Assembly: GCA_020634315.1 (NCBI GenBank)
Contig: JACKBV010000020.1
Span: 18,446-82,445, forward strand
DNA length: 64,000 nt
Reading direction: 5' to 3'
Source of the DNA: Ardenticatenaceae bacterium
GTDB lineage: Bacteria; Chloroflexota; Anaerolineae; Promineifilales; Promineifilaceae
The notes under the pieces are model-generated. The model saw only the letters and a list, made by a program, of their open reading frames with translations. It was not told where the DNA came from and ran no database searches. Shown piece after piece: positions 7,866 to 17,500 of the stretch. Position 1 is the stretch's first letter. Each line of letters starts with the position of its first letter. A program made the position numbers and the translations under genes.

Positions 7866-10800
7866 TTATTGTGTCATAAGGTCTGCAATTGCCTGCCGCG
7901 TCCGCTTGACGCTGCTGGGATGGCGCAAAACAACGATATTTGCCCCAGACTCAACCAGCATCACGGCCGTAATGGTTTCCCAATTGATGGCGCGATCCGG
8001 CCAATTGCCCCATTCTGTCGGCACGCCTTCGCCGACTTTGGACTCTTTTGTCTTCCAGCACTCTTCACCGGGGGTCACCAGCATCGGCAGTTGTGTCATG
8101 CCATCCCCTTGCAGGGCGGCCAGCCGCAGGCGTTCCATGACTGAGTAGCCATACTCAAAGCCATAGCCCAGTGCGCCGGTGGTGGGATCCATGATGATGC
8201 GATCCATTGGCATGCCCATGTCGCTGATGAGGATGTTGAGCTGCTTTGCCAGGTTCACGTCCATGGCTGTGCGTGCCGAGACGAGATGGCCGTTTGCCAT
8301 TGCTCCGGCAACGATGGTGCGATAGTTTTTGTCTTCGCACACACCGAGCAGCAGCCGTTCGCCTTTGGTTGCTTCGGCGATGGGGACGAGTAGTTCGTTG
8401 TCTTTGTCGGCTTGTCCGGGGCCAATGACGACGAGGGGAAGGCCGGTGGCGGCAAGGACGGATTTGACAGTGGTAACGGCCGTTGCCACCGTGTCATTCA
8501 AAGACAGCGTCAGGTAAATCAAATCCGCGCCAGCCTTCTCTGCTGCCTGTGCCCATTTTGCCGGATCACCGAGCACATCGCCCCATGCCTCTTGCAGCAG
8601 CGGCGACCAATCCGTCGGCTTTTGTGACTTCACCTCGATGGCAACCACCGGCGTATGGGGCATCTGCCCTTCGAAGTGCATGAAAGGCATGGCCGTTTCG
8701 CCGCCGACAGTGATTGTTTTGTGGCGCGTGCCACCATCGGCCGCCGTCGCACCAAGCGTGATTTCGCGTACCTTGCCTGCCCACTTTTCTTTCAACAATG
8801 GGGTTTGGGTTCCCGCAGCCAGCCAGGGTTCATCAGCTTTTAGCGCCTTTTGCGGCGCAGGTGGTGGGGTTGGTTTTGCCTCGACCTTGGCCACGACCGG
8901 TTCCGGCGCTTTAGCGACAATCGGTTCCGCCGCTTTCGCCACGACCGGTTCTGGCGCTTTGGTGACAACTGGTGGCGCAGCGGGTGTGGGCACAACAGTT
9001 GGCGTGGGGAGAGCGACCGGAGCGCCGCCCAATGCCGACAATGCTGCTTGCAGCGCATTCCGCAGCGTGTCTACCGCTTCCGCCGGACTGCTGGGCTGTT
9101 GGGCGCGTGCCTGTCCCAGTAGTTCTGCCTGCCGCAGCGCCTCTTGCGCGGCTTGCTGCAAGGCTTGCGCCTGCCGCAAAGCGGCCGCTTGTGCCGCTGC
9201 CAGCAAATCGGTCTGTGATTGCGGCGCGACGGGAGTTGGCGGTTGCAGATCGGGGATTGGGGCCGGTTCTGGCAATGGTTTTACCGCTTCGATGACAGGG
9301 GGTTGTTCAGCTTTCACCGGCTCCGGCTCTGGTGCAGGTGACGGTGTTACTTCGGCTACCTCGTCTATCTCTGCGTTTTCGCCGTTTTGGGCGGTGAATT
9401 CTTTTTGCATGGCGGCTTCGACAACGGCCGTTGCCTGGGCCATCACATCTTCATCGCGTTCTGCTTCCGGTACGGCTCGTTCGCGTGTGGCCGGAACCAT
9501 CGTGCCCATTTCCAGCACCGGGTGCTTCTTCTCTTTTAGCCACACTTCCAGCTCTTCTACGGTGGTCACGCTGCTGCTGTCGGCAATGCACTCAAGCAGG
9601 TTGGGGATGCCTTCGCGTTGGGCAACGGCACGCAGTTCGTCGGCCATGCTCTCTTTCAGGTTGCGGCTCATCCAGACGATGCGCTTGAAGCCGCCATCTG
9701 CCGAGATGAACTTGGGGCTGAGCAGGTAATATTTGCCGACGCCCATTACACCGGGGGTTTGTACACCGCCGCCAGCCATCCCGGCCAATGTGCTGAACTT
9801 CATGCCGGCCGGGGTCATGCCTGTATCCTCGCGGCTGACGACCATGACGCCTTCGACTTCGGGGATGTACATGACGATGCACTCGAAGCAGCCGCACGCT
9901 GTCATTGGATTTTCCATGATGGAGTACATGGAGACTTCTTCGATGACGCCATGCGAACCGACTTTGGCATAATCCAGTGTGCCGCTCCAGTAGCCGCTTT
10001 TTTCGTCGAGCAGTTTGCCGAGTTTGATGGGCTGATTGGGGCCGGTGGGATTGATGCTGTAGCTGGCTTTGCAGTCGAGCCAGTTGTATGCGCCGCACAA
10101 GCCCAGGCGCTCTGGGCTGACGATGCACACATGGTCGGGGGCAAAGCTTTGGCAGAGGGTGCAGGAGTAGAATTCGTTAACGGCCGTATCCGTCAAATCT
10201 GCCAGCCGTTCATTGCGGTACGTGTACGCCTCGCGTGCCTTGTCCAGCATCTCCGCCACCGTATCTGGCTCCGTGTAAATCGTCACCTGCACCTTGTCCA
10301 CAATTGCGCCAAAGTCAGCATGGAAGCGGGCGTGCAAAATCTTGCCAAAATGCGTCAGGTCAAATCCTTTGTCCGCCGCCCCTTGCGAGACGCGAATCCA
10401 GGCGATGTCACGCTGCCCGATGTGTTGAATGCCCGACGCCCCATTGACAAAGTAATGAATTTGGCGCTCCAACACCGGCTCGAAATCTTTTTGCATCTGG
10501 CGTCCGGCTACCTCAACGACAATGCCCATGTCCATCGCGCCTTTGTCTGGCACATTGCTGAAATCCGGGCCGACGATCTCGATTTTGCCGTCTACCACTT
10601 TGTCCATCGAGGCCATATGCAAGAACTCGAAGCAGCGGGAGTTCTTGCCGCCAAATTCCACGCGCATGTCGTTTTTGCGCACCACTTCGCCTTCAAAGGC
10701 AGAGCCGTAGGGCACGGGCACGGGCACTTCGGCCAGTTTAATCTTCACGCCGCGAATTTCGATGCACTTTTGTACCAGCCGTTCGGCGCGTTCCAGGTCG

Positions 10801-11765
10801 TCTGTTCCATCAATTTCGTTCCAGGGCATGGAGACGACGTGTTCATATTGGGTGACACCGGTGGGCAAAATTTCTGGAATGACTGTGTCGGCAATGACGG
10901 GGAAGCCAAAGTTGATGGCGCCCGCTGCTGCCGCATATTTCAGGTCATCCACTTCGCCCAATGCCAGCACAAAGGCGAAAACGCGTTCGCGGTTGTAGAG
11001 CAAAATATCGCGGGCTTGCCCCGCTTTGAGGCCGCCAAAGGTGAGGGCGGAGCGGGTGGCAAAGCCGAGGGCGTAGATGGCGCTGAGGGTGTCGGTGCCA
11101 AAGGGGACGGTGTAGGTGTCGTAGCCGAGTTCGACCCCTTCTTCGTGCAGTTGGTGGATGATGGAACGGCCGTTTACATTCCCCGACAAAAAAGTGAGAA
11201 TGTTGCGCTTTTGCAATTCACGCACCAACTTGACCGCCACCTCGTTAGACTTGGCACAGCCCACAATCGCCGCGAAACCGGGCATACGGCCGTCTACCAG
11301 CTGAATACCCCACGAGCGCAGTTGAATATCATCAATCGGCCCATTCAAATGACCGATAAGGCCATCGCCATTGTTGCTATAAGCGGTGCCGCCCGCCAGT
11401 TCAAACCCAGGCATTGGTTCTGGCTGCAAGCCATAAATAAAGCGCACCGCTTCAATCACTTCGGCCGCAATCAGCGTCGACATACCACTATCGAGCGTTT
11501 CGCCCAGGTAAGGCGTCCAATGCTTCTTTGACGGCAGCGGGTGCAGCAGTTCGCTGGCGTGTGCCAGTGCCGGGCGTAATTCGCCCAACGTCTCCACCTT
11601 TTCGCCTGTCATCCCATAAATTAACGGCAAATAGTATGCCGTGTTCGGAAATGCAACCGGTGTATCCGGGCCTTTCTCGCGCAGCGCCTTGTCCAGCATC
11701 GCTTCCGCTTCCGCTACCAGCGCATTTGCCCCGCGAATTGCCCTTGTTGCAATGTATCGAGACAT
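7866..11765 (-). CDS. acsB-acsD: Fusion of acetyl-CoA synthase (AcsB) and corrinoid protein small subunit (AcsD)
   Basis: The 1299-residue chain joins two proteins that are normally separate. Residues 1 to about 750 are CO-methylating acetyl-CoA synthase, with all six A-cluster cysteines at the acetogen spacing: C535, C538, C547, C557, C624 and C626 (CTLC, HVC, LGLC, CGC). A linker of about 225 residues follows, rich in Pro, Ala, Glu and Gln, with an 8-residue repeat (KAPEPVVA) and a Gln/Ala helix-like stretch. From about 985 the chain is AcsD, the TIM-barrel small subunit (PVVAIEVKSQKPTDW, IIMDPTTGALGYGFEYGYSVMERLR, TPGEECWKTKES). The frame is unbroken. I start at the ATG at 11765 because GGAGG lies 5 bases before it; an ATG 12 bases upstream overlaps that site. 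The fusion would tether the methyl donor to the active site that accepts it. Confidence 0.95.
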   Translation of the reverse strand: MSRYIATRAIRGANALVAEAEAMLDKALREKGPDTPVAFPNTAYYLPLIYGMTGEKVETLGELRPALAHASELLHPLPSKKHWTPYLGETLDSGMSTLIAAEVIEAVRFIYGLQPEPMPGFELAGGTAYSNNGDGLIGHLNGPIDDIQLRSWGIQLVDGRMPGFAAIVGCAKSNEVAVKLVRELQKRNILTFLSGNVNGRSIIHQLHEEGVELGYDTYTVPFGTDTLSAIYALGFATRSALTFGGLKAGQARDILLYNRERVFAFVLALGEVDDLKYAAAAGAINFGFPVIADTVIPEILPTGVTQYEHVVSMPWNEIDGTDDLERAERLVQKCIEIRGVKIKLAEVPVPVPYGSAFEGEVVRKNDMRVEFGGKNSRCFEFLHMASMDKVVDGKIEIVGPDFSNVPDKGAMDMGIVVEVAGRQMQKDFEPVLERQIHYFVNGASGIQHIGQRDIAWIRVSQGAADKGFDLTHFGKILHARFHADFGAIVDKVQVTIYTEPDTVAEMLDKAREAYTYRNERLADLTDTAVNEFYSCTLCQSFAPDHVCIVSPERLGLCGAYNWLDCKASYSINPTGPNQPIKLGKLLDEKSGYWSGTLDYAKVGSHGVIEEVSMYSIMENPMTACGCFECIVMYIPEVEGVMVVSREDTGMTPAGMKFSTLAGMAGGGVQTPGVMGVGKYYLLSPKFISADGGFKRIVWMSRNLKESMADELRAVAQREGIPNLLECIADSSSVTTVEELEVWLKEKKHPVLEMGTMVPATRERAVPEAERDEDVMAQATAVVEAAMQKEFTAQNGENAEIDEVAEVTPSPAPEPEPVKAEQPPVIEAVKPLPEPAPIPDLQPPTPVAPQSQTDLLAAAQAAALRQAQALQQAAQEALRQAELLGQARAQQPSSPAEAVDTLRNALQAALSALGGAPVALPTPTVVPTPAAPPVVTKAPEPVVAKAAEPIVAKAPEPVVAKVEAKPTPPPAPQKALKADEPWLAAGTQTPLLKEKWAGKVREITLGATAADGGTRHKTITVGGETAMPFMHFEGQMPHTPVVAIEVKSQKPTDWSPLLQEAWGDVLGDPAKWAQAAEKAGADLIYLTLSLNDTVATAVTTVKSVLAATGLPLVVIGPGQADKDNELLVPIAEATKGERLLLGVCEDKNYRTIVAGAMANGHLVSARTAMDVNLAKQLNILISDMGMPMDRIIMDPTTGALGYGFEYGYSVMERLRLAALQGDGMTQLPMLVTPGEECWKTKESKVGEGVPTEWGNWPDRAINWETITAVMLVESGANIVVLRHPSSVKRTRQAIADLMTQ
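8890..8961 (-). repeat. 24-base tandem repeat in the AcsB-AcsD linker
   Basis: Three consecutive 24-base units encode KAPEPVVA, KAAEPIVA and KAPEPVVA, with a decayed fourth unit beyond 8961. Such in-frame repeats let a flexible linker change length without breaking the fusion. Confidence 0.8.
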
Positions 11766-11795
11766 AATTTCCTCCATCAGTATGCGGCAGACGGT

Positions 11796-11844
11796 ACCGA
11801 TAACCGTTTACCGAATACCGTTCACCGTTTACCGTTTACCGCTT
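11796..11844. repeat. Seven-unit heptamer array (ACCGNNT) between CODH and acsB-acsD
   Basis: Seven contiguous 7-base units read ACCGATA, ACCGTTT, ACCGAAT, ACCGTTC, ACCGTTT, ACCGTTT, ACCGCTT. The last unit runs into the CODH stop codon. Related but less regular wording fills the spacers at 833-885, 7790-7865 and 19090-19175. Confidence 0.75.
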
Positions 11845-13858
11845 AATCTGCCGCTACGCCGTACAAAGCCTCTCGCTGTTGGCGGAAAGGCAGCTCTTCC
11901 AGTTCTAGCATCCGCGCATCGCCGCTCGCCCCGAATTTTTCCGGGTCGTAAACGGGCAGACCCAGGTCGGCGCGTTTTTTGTCAATGTGGGTCAATGTCT
12001 TGGCAATCATCTCATCCGGGTCGGGAATAAATTCCATTTTGCCGCCGTACAGCTTCTCCCAGCCGGCGCTGATAAACTGCGCTACCAGGTCGCTGTCCGC
12101 TACGCGGTCGGGCATCCCGCTGACCGGCGAGGAGCCACCAAAGATGACGTAAGCCCCTGATGCCACGCAGTAGGTGCCAATGGAAAGCGCTTTTTCGCTC
12201 ATCCATTCGGGGGCCAGGCCAACGGCGGGAATCTGGTCGATGTCGTCACCCAGGCCGCCATCTTCTACCATTTGTGTCAAGACGGTGAGGATGCGGGTGT
12301 TGTCTACGCAAGACCCCATGTGCAGCACGGGCGGGATGCCAACGGCTTCGCACACTTCGCGCAAGCCGGGGCCAACTCTGTCCAGCCCTGCTTCGCCAAG
12401 CAGCAAACCCAGTTTGGCGCTGGCAATGGCTCCGCAGCCTGTCTCGACCACCAATACGTCTTGCTTGAGCAGTTCGCGGGTGACGTAGGTGTGCAGGTAG
12501 TCATGGCGGCTGCGCGGATTGTTGCAGCCCACGATAGCGGCTACACCCCGGATACGGCCGTTCATGATCGCATCATTCAACGGCCGGAACGACGCACGGT
12601 AGCTGCCACCCAACATATAATTGATGTACTCATGCGAAAAGCCCGGAATCAAATCCTCGCGCACATCCGGGATTTTCGTTTCCCCACGATTGGCAAAATT
12701 ATCAATTGCCGCGCGTAAGATATCCTTGGCTACAGTTAGCGCCCGGTGTTCATCAAATTCGATGTGCGTCGCCCCCTTAATCTTCACTTTGGGCGATGTC
12801 GTAATAATTTTCGTGTGGAAATTCTCCGCCAGTCCGACCAGGGCCTGCATAATGCACTGCACATCCACCACCATCGCTTCCACAGCGCCAGTGAGAATGG
12901 CAAGTTCTTGCTGCAAAAAGTTACCGGCGGCGGGGACGCCCTGGCGCATCAAAATCTCATTGGCTGTACAACAAATACCGGAGAGATTAACGCCTTTGGC
13001 TCCCGCTTTCTTGGCATACTCGATGATGTCTGGCGCTTGCGACGCGGCGACAATCATTTCGCTCAAGGTTGGTTCATGCCCATGAACCACGACATTGACC
13101 ATGTCATCTTTCAACACGCCCAGGTTTGCCTGTCCCAAAATAGGCGCGGGCGTACCAAAAAGAATGTCCGAAATGTCAGTGGCGATCAGACTGCCGCCCC
13201 AACCATCTGCCAACGCAGTACGCACCGCGTGCTGCATAATGTGCTCCGGGTCCTGGTCATCGCCAATATGCGTGCGATGAAGCGCTTCCACCGTTTCACG
13301 GTCAACGCCACGCGGAGCAACCCCTGTTTCATGCCAAATTTTTTGCCGTTTTGCCGGTGCGCGTTTGAGCAGCGCGATTTCGCCCTTTTGCTGCCCAAAT
13401 TGGGCAATGTACAGGTCTGCCAAATCATTAGCGATTTCATTGGGGGTACGCCCTTCAGTTGCGATGTCGTAGTAAGCGGCCACGTTGCGCAGCTTGGCTA
13501 CATCGCGAATGTAGTACCCTTCCGCTTCGCCATTGGCGGCTGCCTTGAGGATGAAGGCCATATCACGCCCATGGTCAGAGTGGGCGGCGGCTCCGGCCGC
13601 GATGGAGCGAATCAAGTTGCGGGCCTGGATGGTGTCTATGGTGGCCCCACAAATGCCGGTCTGCCCATCTTTGGTCAGGCGGCAAGGCCCCATGCCACAA
13701 ATTTTGCAGCACATACCCGCAGAGCCAATATTGCAAGGAGCCATGTCGTCGGCGCGGGTGAAGGCTGTGCCAACCCCGATTTCGTCGGCGCGGATCAACA
13801 TTTGCTGCGCGGCAGGGTCTATGCTGTATTCCTCGATGTCGCGTTTCTTTTTAGCCAT
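11843..13858 (-). CDS. acsA: Carbon monoxide dehydrogenase catalytic subunit
   Basis: This Ni-Fe enzyme interconverts CO2 and CO and feeds CO to acetyl-CoA synthase. The 671-residue protein carries the D-cluster pair C42 and C50, B-cluster cysteines C51, C54, C59 and C70 (GMCCKICGMGPCRL, TGICGA), and C-cluster ligands seen as VHGHEP, SGICCTANEI, VDVQCIM, VGCNNPRSR, VETGCGAIAS and HMGSCVDNTRI. All positions known to bind metal in this family are present, so the enzyme should be active. Its ribosome-binding site GAGGAGG lies inside the end of the preceding HMA-like gene, and the two genes overlap by 8 bases, which implies coupled translation. The next gene encodes its partner AcsB. No CooC-type nickel ATPase gene is in the window. 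Confidence 0.95.
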   Translation of the reverse strand: MAKKKRDIEEYSIDPAAQQMLIRADEIGVGTAFTRADDMAPCNIGSAGMCCKICGMGPCRLTKDGQTGICGATIDTIQARNLIRSIAAGAAAHSDHGRDMAFILKAAANGEAEGYYIRDVAKLRNVAAYYDIATEGRTPNEIANDLADLYIAQFGQQKGEIALLKRAPAKRQKIWHETGVAPRGVDRETVEALHRTHIGDDQDPEHIMQHAVRTALADGWGGSLIATDISDILFGTPAPILGQANLGVLKDDMVNVVVHGHEPTLSEMIVAASQAPDIIEYAKKAGAKGVNLSGICCTANEILMRQGVPAAGNFLQQELAILTGAVEAMVVDVQCIMQALVGLAENFHTKIITTSPKVKIKGATHIEFDEHRALTVAKDILRAAIDNFANRGETKIPDVREDLIPGFSHEYINYMLGGSYRASFRPLNDAIMNGRIRGVAAIVGCNNPRSRHDYLHTYVTRELLKQDVLVVETGCGAIASAKLGLLLGEAGLDRVGPGLREVCEAVGIPPVLHMGSCVDNTRILTVLTQMVEDGGLGDDIDQIPAVGLAPEWMSEKALSIGTYCVASGAYVIFGGSSPVSGMPDRVADSDLVAQFISAGWEKLYGGKMEFIPDPDEMIAKTLTHIDKKRADLGLPVYDPEKFGASGDARMLELEELPFRQQREALYGVAAD

Positions 13859-14261
13859 GAGTTACCTCCTCTTCTTCGACCATTTTGATTGGCCCCATGC
13901 CGGGACAGGGCCATAACGGCCGTCCCACAAATGGCAATTTCTGGGCAAAACTAATGGTTTGCCCGGTTTGGGCGTAGGCTGCGGTATGACGGAAAAACGC
14001 GGGCTGATCAGCCGTTTTTTCGGTTGCCGGCGCACCGGTTTCAGCCGGGATAATGAGTTCTCCCAGATAACCTGCCTCTTCTAATTTTGTTTCGATTGTG
14101 TTGGGGGGGAGTTTTGCGGGGTCATATTGCACTTCAATAATTTGGAAGCTGCTGCTGGCGTAAACGTCCAGCACCCCATCCATTTCCAATAAAAGATTCC
14201 GAACTGCCAGTACATGATGGTCACCAAACATTTTTGGGACGTTTAACGACAAGGTCTGCAT
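13851..14261 (-). CDS. Small HMA-fold-like protein preceding CODH
   Basis: The 136-residue product has an N-terminal stretch of about 70 residues (LSLNVPKMFGDHHVLAVRNLLLEMDGVLDVYASSS, then IIEVQYDPAKL and IETKLEEAGY) that follows the babbab pattern of heavy-metal-associated domains, but the metal-binding CxxC is absent. The C-terminal part has one conserved-looking stretch, PLWPCPGMGPIKMVEEEE. I start at the ATG at 14261, 8 bases after GAGGAGG. The gene is first in the CODH/ACS operon and overlaps acsA by 8 bases. A role as chaperone or assembly factor for CODH is inference from position and fold only. I do not know a named family for it. Confidence 0.75.
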   Translation of the reverse strand: MQTLSLNVPKMFGDHHVLAVRNLLLEMDGVLDVYASSSFQIIEVQYDPAKLPPNTIETKLEEAGYLGELIIPAETGAPATEKTADQPAFFRHTAAYAQTGQTISFAQKLPFVGRPLWPCPGMGPIKMVEEEEVTHG

Positions 14262-14286
14262 AAACTTGCCTCCTCTAAAAAACAAC

Positions 14287-14311
14287 AGGCGAGGACATAC
14301 ATGCCTCGCCT
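14287..14311. repeat. Hairpin in the CODH operon leader
   Basis: AGGCGAGG and CCTCGCCT form a perfect 8-base stem with a 9-base loop. On the minus strand it is followed by a T-rich run just before the ribosome-binding site of the HMA-like gene, so it could act as an attenuator or as a message-stabilising stem. Confidence 0.5.
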
Positions 14312-14500
14312 ATAAATAACTGTTAATGATTGCAAATGACATCGCCATAATGCGCATATTGCCTCAACAGCACAGCTGTTTGCTGATTATGGAGTTGTAA
14401 TAGGGCTTTTCGATCTTTGCCAATGTCGGGTGGGATTGATGTTTCATTACGGGGAAAAACGACAACATCAACCCATACATTAGTAAAGATCTGAACTCTT
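14312..14500 (-). other. Probable 5' leader of the CODH operon
   Basis: About 190 bases lie between the proposed transcription start and the hairpin. One minus-strand frame is open through most of it and reads like protein (for example DIGKDRKALLQLHNQQTAVL), but it has no ATG, GTG or TTG near its beginning, and its only candidate start lies near its end. I treat it as leader or a decayed gene remnant, not a gene. Confidence 0.35.
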
Positions 14501-14531
14501 ATAATATTGAGTAGAGAGGGGGGTAGGTCAA
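14501..14531 (-). promoter_or_regulatory. Candidate sigma-70-type promoter of the CODH/ACS operon
   Basis: On the minus strand TTGACC (14526-14531) and TATTAT (14501-14506) are separated by 19 bases, slightly long. Transcription would start near 14494, about 230 bases before the HMA-like gene. It is the only good match between cydDC and the operon. Confidence 0.45.
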
Positions 14532-14552
14532 GTGACGGTTACATGCTTTCCG

Positions 14553-14568
14553 TATGACAAATGTCACA
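14553..14568. promoter_or_regulatory. CRP/FNR-like palindrome upstream of the CODH promoter
   Basis: TATGACAAATGTCACA has the TGA-N6-TCA core and 9 of 10 positions of the TGTGA-N6-TCACA consensus. Its centre is about 66 bases upstream of the proposed start, near a class I activator position, and it overlaps the cydDC stop codon. The same 12-base core, TGACAAATGTCA, recurs at 35621-35632 at the same distance from another promoter. Confidence 0.5.
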
Positions 14569-17500
14569 AGTTCGCAGGATCTCTTCTTTGCGCAATGGCG
14601 CCATGGTGCAGCACGATAATTTCATCCATTTTCTCCAGGCCAACCAAATGGTGGGTGATGAGCAGCAAACTGCGTTTGGCTGAGAGCTTGAAAATAGTCT
14701 CTAAAATGCGCTGCTCTGTTTGCCGGTCAAGGTTGGCGGTTGGTTCGTCCAGAATCAGGATGGGCGCGTTGTGCAAAAGGGCACGGGCGATAGCCAGCCG
14801 CTGTCGCTGTCCTCCGCTGAGCTGCATGCCATGTTCCCCTATCTCTGTGTCGTATCCTTGGGGCAGCTGCATGATGAAATCATGGATGTCGGCGGCTTGG
14901 GCGGCGGCTTCGATGTCGGCGCGGCTGGCCTGGGGGCGTGCTAAGCGCAAATTGTCCCAAATGGTGCTGTTAAAAAGATAGGTGTCTTGGGCAATGACGC
15001 TGAACTGTTGGCGCACGCTGTCGGGTGTGAGTGTGTGAATGTCACGGCCGTTTATCTGAACACTCCCCGCGTCATACTCCCAAAAGCGCAGCAGCAGGTT
15101 GACCAGCGTTGATTTGCCCGCGCCGCTGGGGCCGATGATGGCTATTTTTTTGCCCGGCGGCAAATCCAGGGAGAAGTCGTGCAGGGCAAATGGGGGCACG
15201 GCGCTGTCCATCGCTGTGGTAGAAACTGGATACGTGAAGGTGAGATTCTTGATGGTGAGATGAGGTAGCGTGGTGTCGGGAAGTGGCCGCGGCTGCTCAT
15301 GGGCCGGCGGTGATGAATCTTTTTGATTGGCTACTGTGAAAAGGCGCTGGGCGGCGGCCAGGCTGCTGCTGAGCTGTTGTGCCGCTAACGGCAGGGGCTG
15401 CACGGCTTCAAAGGCGGCAAGGGTCATCAGGGCTAACCCGGCAAGGTGGACGCCGTTGATTTGACCCTGGTTGACGAGGGGGATGGCAAGGGAAACGGCC
15501 GTCCACACCCCAAATTGAGCCAAAAATTCCCCCAGCACAACGTGCAAGCCATGAATCCAGGCAAAGCGGCGCTGGATGCGTGCCAATTGTGCATTGCTCA
15601 CTGCCACTTGCTGTGCTGTACGCTGCGTTTGCCCATAAGCTTGCAAATCCGCCATGCCTTGAATGCCATCAAGCAGTTGGTTCTGCAAGATGCTTCGCGT
15701 AACGATTAAGTCATTGCCTAACTGCCGACTGCTAAAATGAACAAAAAGTGGCAGCGCCACGCCATTGGCAAGCAAGAGCAATAGCAAAACCAGGGCCAAT
15801 TGTGGCGCATAGCGGCTCATCATCCAGGTGATGCTGACTGTGATCACGGCGGCAACCAACATCGGCCCCACCACACGCACATAAAATTCTTGCAGGGTCT
15901 CGATGTCGCTGACAATGCGATTGAGCAAATCTCCGCTGCGGTATTGTTGTAAGCGAGCTGGGGCAAGCGGTTCGATGGCCTCGTAAAACCAGACGCGAAG
16001 CCGGGCGAGTAAGCGGAAGGTGAGGCTGTGCGAGACCAGCCGCTCTAAATAGCGAAAGACACCGCGACTGAGGCCGAAAAAACGCACGCCGACAATGGCG
16101 ACGTTAAGTTCGGCAATGGAGGGCTGCAAAGCGGCGGCGGAGATGAGATAGGCGGATGTGCCCATCAAGCCAATGCTGCTGCCGATGGTCAGCGCCCCAA
16201 GCAACACCGCCAGGCTGACCCAATCGGGATAAGGGCGCAAAAAGGAAAGCAAGGTGCGCAAGGTGGTCAATGTGCTGGCATCGTTTGTTGGGGCATCATA
16301 TGCGGCCGTTGGCACACTGTAATCCATTGGCGGGCTTTCCGTGCTGGTTTCCCATTTGCTGCGTGCCTCTTTGCTCTCTTGTCGCTTTTCTATGCTGACG
16401 ACACGGCCGTTTTCCACACTCACCACTTTGTCAGCAATGGCAATGGTTTGGGGGCGGTGGGCGATGATGAGGGCGGTACGGCCGTGCAGCAGGGCGGCGG
16501 TCGCGGTCAGCAGGTCGGCGGCGGTGGCAGCATCTAGATGGGCAGTTGGTTCATCGAGAATGAGCAGCGGCGCGTCCATGAGGAATGCGCGTGCCAGGGC
16601 GACGCGCTGCGCCTGCCCGCCGCTGAGGCGTGCGCCCCGTTCGCCAATGACGGTTTCATAGCCGGCAGGCAAAGTGGTGATGAAATCATGGATGTGTGCC
16701 TGCCGGGCGGCGGCGATCATGGCTTCGTCGGTCGCTTCTGGCTTGCCCAGGCGGATGTTGTTGGCGAGGGTGTCGTGAAAGAGAAACGGCCGTTGCGCAA
16801 CCCAGGCTGTGAGTGGCCGATCCTCAGGCTGAACGTGACCGCTGTCCGGCTGCACGAAGCCGAGCAGCAAACTGGCAATCGTGCTTTTGCCCGCGCCGTT
16901 GGGGCCAACCAAAGCCACAATCTCCCCTGGTTCAATGGTAAACGAGACGCCATGCAGCGCCGGGCGGTCGCCTTGTTGGTACGCCACATGCACATCATCA
17001 AAAACAATGGCCGACTGTAAATCAGGCTGTCTGGCTGCCGCTTCATCCTTTGTGGCTAATGGCTCGCGCCCTAACAAGGCGAAAATCTGCCTGGCTGCCG
17101 CTGTGCCATCCATGCCTGCATGAAACCGCTGCCCTAACATGCGCAGCGGCAGATAAAACTCCGGGGCCAAAATGAGGATGAAGAGCGCTTCTTGAAAGGG
17201 AATCCCGCCATGCAGCAGGCGCAGGCCAATGGCGACGGCGATGATGGCGACGCTGAGAGTGGACAGCAGTTCCAGCACCAGTGCAGAAAGAAATGCGATG
17301 CGCAGCACGCTGAGAGTGGCATCGCGGAAACGGTCGGTGATGTTGGCGATATTATTGGCTTGCCGTTTGCTTTGCCCCAGCATTTTCAGCGTGGTTAGCC
17401 CTTGCAGCACATCGAGAAAGTGGGCGCTCATGCGGCTGAGCAAGCCCCACTGCCGTTTGGTTAAGGTTTCCGCATAGCGGCCGATTAGCACCATGAACAA

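Noticed and set aside
8638..9729. 363-codon Ala/Ser/Gly-rich frame on the plus strand
   Set aside because: It mirrors the low-complexity Pro/Ala linker of the AcsB-AcsD fusion on the other strand.
9618..11531. 637-codon open frame on the plus strand
   Set aside because: It lies wholly antisense to the AcsB part of the fusion, whose metal ligands are all conserved; its product has no recognisable domain and is His/Phe-rich as expected of a shadow frame.
12746..13888. 380-codon open frame on the plus strand
   Set aside because: It is antisense to the CO dehydrogenase gene and shows no domain features.
14312..14540. Protein-like minus-strand frame in the CODH leader
   Set aside because: No usable start codon, overlaps the best promoter, and is short; a leader or relic is more likely.
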